Positions 60,501-64,000 of a DNA stretch of 64,000 nt are shown in pieces. The stretch covers positions 37,253,204 through 37,317,203 of the forward strand of contig NC_041708.1 of NCBI RefSeq assembly GCF_900700375.1, written 5' to 3'. The notes beneath the pieces are model-generated. The model worked only from the letters and a program-made list of their open reading frames with translations. It was not told the DNA's origin and did no database searches. The position numbers and the translations under genes were made by a program. The first letter of the stretch is position 1. Every line of letters starts with the position of its first letter. The stretch is from Denticeps clupeoides. Taxonomy: Eukaryota > Chordata > Actinopteri > Clupeiformes > Denticipitidae.

Positions 60501-63046
60501 CATACGGAAGGACTGGAAGACGAACATCATGCCAAATCCATCAGTGGTGCCGGAGGTCCACACATATTTCCTATGTAATGGGGTCTATATTGTTTAAAAA
60601 ATATATTTTTTTGCCCTATAACTACAAAATTAGCATTAAATCCATTTTCTTCCGGAGCACAAAGGCTCAGCAAGGTCGCCGTTCGTCGACTCATTTCCAT
60701 CACATTAAGCTCCGGCAGATTCATGAGACAGTCCTTTAGAAGTCGCTCTTTCATTGCTAAATGTAGAAAATGAAATGAGGTCAAAGTGCGGCACGACGTC
60801 GGGACGAATCGCCGTTCGCTGCGGTTGAAGCTGGAACGACACGAGGGATGAAATGTCTTCCGGTAGCAGCCAGGACGAACATTAATTAACACTGGAGACG
60901 GGGTGAGAACGTTCCCTCCCAGGTTTTATAGGCTGTCTATTGTAGAAATATTTTAATGAATTTAGGTTCTTATTCAGTTTAGAATCCTCATTCAGTTTTC
61001 AATTATGGCTACATTTCTATTCAGGTATTGCAGAACTCATAAACAGCTGCTCATAAACATTATTTACTGTTCATAAGAATTTTTACAAATGATGTTAAAA
61101 AAAATTGTGTCCTCTGTATTTAACCATCACCCTTGGTGAGCAGTGGGCTTCAAACCGGCAACCTTCTAGGCCACCACTGCCCCACAACTGATTTTTCATG
61201 GATGAGAAACAGTAATCTATTATATTTACATCCAGAGCGACTTACAATCAGTAGTTACAGGGACAGTCCCCCCCTGGAGCAATTTAGGATTAAGTGTCTT
61301 GCTCAGGGACACAATGGTGTAGTAGGTTGGATTTGAACCTGGGTCTTCTGGTTTATAGGCGAGCGTGTTACCCACTATTCTACTACCACCATATTATATT
61401 AGAGTACCAGTTGAAAGTTCTGAGTTTGCCATGATGACAGCATTTCACTCTCTCCGCTCTTCTCCACCACCTTCAGTTGGACAGTGGAGACGGTCTCTAA
61501 CAGTCCTGAAAGAGTTCCTATGTTGGTCTTCTCATGATGAAAGGGGTGTGCACAGCAACAATGAAGAGAGGCACAGCCTCCACAGAGGAGGTGTGAACAT
61601 TTAAAGGCAAATTTAGGAGAATCCAATGGGAATATCCCATCATTCACAAACTTGGCTCTACACAATCCACCCAAAATTTAACCCAACATTATGAACCAGG
61701 GCAGTTAGTGTTTTACCCATCTTGTTTTCCAAGACCCCTTACGGTGACAGAACTGGTGCAATCTAAATGTCTCTGTTCTTTGTAATGCCTGTAATGGAGC
61801 CTGTAGGGGTCAGCAGACTGAAATATCCTGGAATGTGGAAGCAAAGAGATACACAGCTGTCAATCATTGTGACTACAATGTAGTTCTCAAACTCCAAAAA
61901 CTTGCAATTGAAATTGTTCACGCAGGAGAAATTAGGAATATTATTTATTACAGACTGCCATCCACCGTCAATCATCTCAGAGACGCTCAGCCAGAACCAC
62001 TAGAAGCGCCATGAGTCCCACAGTTCAACTTTTGACCACCAGATATCGTGAAAAAAGTGCCGAACGGCCTCACCCAGGTTAGACCTCCTTGCCGAGCTCT
62101 GACTGGGGGGAAGAAGTCAGGCGGGCAGCGAGAACGCCGCTTCATTAGTATTCCACCAGCAGGCGCCCAAGTTGGAAAAAAAATCCAATAGACGAGAACA
62201 GAGCCCCTAGTGTTTCTGTCAAGTTTTCGTCTGCCAGCCCCCTGCCACAAATACTTGGGCTGCCAGCATCTGGATCTTTGAAGATAACACAGTTATTAAT
62301 AAACAAACAGACCTATTATTGGGAGGCAGGCGGGGAAAGTGAGGAGGGGCGAGGACTGACGGGATTAGGGTCAAGGCGCCGGTGATCCCATTGAAGTAAA
62401 AATTGATGAGCTGCTGCCCCCTCAAAGCCAGTCGGGACACCGATGCCGCGGCCGACCCTCCCAAAATTTGTGCCGGGCCGGCGCCGGAGATAAAGCCCTC
62501 GACAGGAAAGGAATAAACCCGTCAGACGGCCACCGGCGAGCTGACAGCGCCACGATCGCTGATGGAGCCGTCTATTGTCCCGGCAGTGTGCTGAACACGC
62601 TCCAGTACGTTCGGGCGGGGGGGACCGCGTGAAAAATATCCAGCCAATTACGGGCCAGCCGGCTCCCAGCATGCCGGCGCAGTGTGATACCGAAGAGATA
62701 CGGTGCTACCACTCTCTCCTGACTTTTTTCCCCATAGGGGAGATATTTCAATATTTAATGCCCCAGCTGCAGCAGTCTGCTGCGGTTACACACACCCCGT
62801 AGGTGCACAGGGACTGAGCACCGGTATAACGGAGCGCTTGAATAATTCACCGCCACACGATATTTATATATATAAAAAATGGTAAAAAAAAGAAAAAAAT
62901 CATAAAAACAGTGAATGAAAGTTTGCCATACCTCTGGTCATTACGATGCCTGCCAGGGCTTTGTGACGCGCATGCAGGGGGGAGGAGCATCCAGCCAGCT
63001 CCAGGTATTTCTCCCTCACCAACTGGAATATTGCATCAGCAAAATC
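46590..63046 (-). CDS. adarb2: ADARB2 (ADAR3-like RNA adenosine deaminase), 3' part
   Basis: Seven coding exons, 5' to 3', are 63046-62932, 57582-57414, 54876-54725, 53487-53319, 50710-50529, 48411-48230 and 46778-46590. All have GT-AG introns and compatible phases, giving 1158 bp and 385 residues in one frame. They form the complete deaminase domain. The zinc ligands and proton shuttle are present: NDCHAE (His and Glu), STSPCGDAR (Cys) and MSCTDK (Cys). ADARB2 rather than ADARB1 is indicated by [10 protein letters not shown], the [11 protein letters not shown] linker, [11 protein letters not shown] and KPPEQDHF. The start, nuclear-localisation and dsRNA-binding parts lie beyond the right edge. 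The mammalian orthologue is brain-specific, binds dsRNA and shows little or no editing, acting mainly as a competitor; the same here is inference. Confidence 0.95.
47965..48090 (+). mobile_element. LINE 3' terminal fragment in adarb2 intron
   Basis: AATTTCATTGTGCTCTGTAC and GACAATAAACTTCAACTTC at the right end are typical of fish L2/CR1-like 3' UTRs. No coding part remains. Confidence 0.6.
48230..48411 (-). CDS. adarb2: adarb2 exon: deaminase C-terminal part
   Basis: 182 bp, from [15 protein letters not shown] through [20 protein letters not shown] to RWAKLYRK. Acceptor TCCTGCAG, donor GTGAGA. Confidence 0.94.
50153..50362. mobile_element. Two family B SINE heads in inverted orientation
   Basis: A forward tRNA-like head (50153-50231) is followed by a reversed copy (50236-50362). 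The arms 50156-50204 and 50313-50361 are complementary in 48 of 49 positions by eye, with a 108-base loop. It lies in the adarb2 intron between exons 50529-50710 and 48230-48411. Confidence 0.88.
50529..50710 (-). CDS. adarb2: adarb2 exon: deaminase core
   Basis: 182 bp, from [17 protein letters not shown] to [11 protein letters not shown]. Acceptor CTCCTGCAG, donor GTAACA (a slightly weak site). A long inverted SINE pair starts 167 bases past the donor. Confidence 0.94.
51444..51518. repeat. (CA)n microsatellite
   Basis: About 75 bases of uninterrupted CA in an adarb2 intron. Confidence 0.95.
51540..53160. other. Intronic block, candidate conserved non-coding DNA
   Basis: This stretch has complex, non-repetitive sequence with alternating GC- and AT-rich parts and many homeodomain-type cores (CTAATTAG near 52750, TTAATTAA near 51604). 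No exon or SINE is visible. I cannot test conservation. Confidence 0.35.
53319..53487 (-). CDS. adarb2: adarb2 exon: SCTDK zinc ligand
   Basis: 169 bp, from [15 protein letters not shown] through [14 protein letters not shown] and [12 protein letters not shown] to SCTDKIT. The Cys of SCTDK is the third zinc ligand. The acceptor TTTGACAG lies only about 30 bases from a SINE A tail. Confidence 0.95.
53522..53580 (+). mobile_element. SINE family A tail
   Basis: CGCTCTGGATGAGGGCATC and TAAATGCCAACAAATGT are the 3' body and tail of family A. Confidence 0.7.
53626..53815 (+). mobile_element. SINE family B, partial
   Basis: GGTGGCCTAGCG, then a gap in the tRNA-like head, then the body from GGCACTGAGCAAAGCACC to GACAATCACTTCAC. 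Confidence 0.8.
53938..54070 (+). mobile_element. SINE family A, decayed
   Basis: TCAAATCCCACTTACTACC through GAGCAAGACACTTAAC to TACTGATTGTAAGG. Head and tail are incomplete. Confidence 0.75.
54725..54876 (-). CDS. adarb2: adarb2 exon: PCGDAR zinc ligand
   Basis: 152 bp, from [14 protein letters not shown] to [20 protein letters not shown] holds the second zinc ligand. Acceptor TGTTCCAG, donor GTGAGT. Confidence 0.95.
57414..57582 (-). CDS. adarb2: adarb2 exon: catalytic HAE
   Basis: 169 bp, from [17 protein letters not shown] to [10 protein letters not shown]. It carries NDCHAE with the zinc-binding His and the catalytic Glu. Acceptor TTATTAG, donor GTAGAG. Confidence 0.95.
59587..59614. 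repeat. Short (CA)n
   Basis: About 28 bases of CA in an adarb2 intron. Confidence 0.85.
61228..61392 (-). mobile_element. SINE family A
   Basis: CAGAGCGACTTACAATCAG through GGATTTGAACCTGGGTC to CTACTACCACCA is the reverse of a family A copy; the AAATGT tail is absent. Confidence 0.8.
62932..63046 (-). CDS. adarb2: adarb2 exon: start of deaminase domain
   Basis: 115 bp, encoding [14 protein letters not shown] to GIVMTRG. The acceptor is TCTTGCAG before 63046 and the donor GTATGG after 62932. It starts in phase 0 and leaves one base of a Gly codon. Confidence 0.95.
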
Positions 63047-63286
63047 CTGCAAGACACAAGCAGAACGAAATCTGCACCAACAGAATAAAAAAGCATTCAT
63101 TTCTTAATAAACTCTCAAAAATAACACACAATAAACATCCATTTCGAGCATAAGACCATCACACATGCATACATACACACATAAATAGTATATAGCAAAT
63201 CAAAATTTCAGAAAATACTTAAACCCATATACAAAAAAGGATTCTACCAAACTTTTAGGAGAAGTTCCAGGCGATCCATACATTGA

Positions 63287-63549
63287 TGTCATGATCCGGA
63301 CCGGCAGGGGTTGACTCCGGATCCGGAGTTCGGACCGGAGTTTCATGTTTGTCCTGTGTAATGTTCCCTGATCGTGTTCATCTGCTGTCTATTTATATAA
63401 TTGTATAAAACTATCCTGTTCGTGTCTGTTCGCCGTCGGGTCATTGTGCGTGTAGATGTTCCCCTGTCTTGTGAAATCTGTATTAAACCCCTGTCCTGTG
63501 ATCATGCGAATGCGTCCTCCTTCATGCCATGTCCAGCCCACCCGTGACA
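63287..63549 (+). mobile_element. Solo LTR, same family as 647-915 (fossil)
   Basis: It starts TGTCATGATCCGG and ends CCCGTGACA, with a perfect 5-bp target repeat ATTGA (63282-63286, 63550-63554), TGTATAAAACT near the middle and ATTAAACCCCTG further on. It lies 241 bases from the adarb2 exon at the right, on the 5' side. Confidence 0.78.
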
Positions 63550-63554
63550 ATTGA

Positions 63555-64000
63555 CTTAATCTGCAAAGCAAAGTATGCATGATGTGTATATTAATAATTA
63601 AGATCATATTTTTTTTCATAAGTGAATTTGTTAGAACGTCTGGATAGAAAAGTAAAAATGATGTGCAATTTAAAATAATATAATGTTATTTTAATGTATA
63701 AGTAACAAGTAAACAAGAACCAGAATTATTCAGTTTGAACCAGATAATGCAAATGGACTGAACACAATTCACTTCCTGCATTTGGCTTATCAAATGTCAG
63801 CAAAGTTTTCTTTTTTTATTGCCTTCGCTAACATATGAAGCACACCAACCAAAAACATTAACCCTGATAAAATAAAAAGACATTAAAAATGTCTACGGCC
63901 ATGGTTACATTTGTGGAGTTAACGTTTTTGAGGACAACAGTGCCACAGAGTGTAATTTGTGCACATACCAGTCACATGGATTATTTTGCTACCATGGTTC
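63555..64000. other. adarb2 intron, right edge
   Basis: AT-rich sequence with no exon visible up to the end of the window. Confidence 0.6.

Larger units (their letters stand above)
57583..62931. other. Large adarb2 intron
   Basis: It holds SINE remnants at 61110-61185 (family B, minus) and 61228-61392 (family A, minus). Complex non-repetitive blocks at about 60100-60900 and 62050-62850 could be regulatory. No additional exon is supported. Confidence 0.6.

Noticed and set aside
46590-63046. Identification as adarb1 (ADAR2)
   Set aside because: Linker and C-terminal signatures ([29 protein letters not shown]) fit ADARB2 better than ADARB1.

Overview
The window is teleost fish genomic DNA. It has spliced vertebrate genes with GT-AG introns, tRNA-derived SINEs, LINE and Tc1 relics, and Ty3/gypsy-like LTR fossils. 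I cannot fix the species; the SINE types remind me, unverified, of a herring-like lineage.

Positions 1-43200 hold a head-to-tail cluster of 13 gamma-M crystallin genes, all on the plus strand and all intact by eye. Each has three coding exons of 42, 243 and 279 bp and encodes 187 residues: a 14-residue exon-1 arm, an N-terminal two-Greek-key domain and a C-terminal one. The proteins are very rich in Met and Cys, as expected for soluble lens proteins of the hard fish lens. Genes 1-6 (4217-18998) sit in a recent tandem array with a unit of about 2.8 kb. The first bases of the window are the 3' flank of yet another unit, so the array continues to the left. Genes 7-13 (22294-43186) are older and more widely spaced; their introns and flanks have diverged, but their exons remain strikingly alike. 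Every gene carries a compact promoter with a Maf-like site, a Sox-like ACAAT site and a TATA box, at almost invariant spacing.

Mobile elements fill the gaps: a CACTG-ended DNA transposon with an unidentified protein (1163-3318), solo LTRs of one family (647-915, 38111-38368, 63287-63549 and a short minus-strand one at 27406-27555), Ty3/gypsy fossils (19152-21029, about 29090-29660), a Tc1-like relic (26054-27120), LINE 3' ends (27670-28556, 35129-35461, 47965-48090) and two SINE families.

From 46590 to the right edge the minus strand carries the last seven coding exons of adarb2, an ADAR-family RNA adenosine deaminase homologue. They cover the whole deaminase domain; the double-stranded-RNA-binding part lies beyond the window. 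adarb2 runs tail-to-tail with the crystallin cluster. Its introns hold SINEs, including an inverted SINE pair able to form a long RNA hairpin, and complex non-repetitive blocks that look like candidate conserved non-coding DNA.
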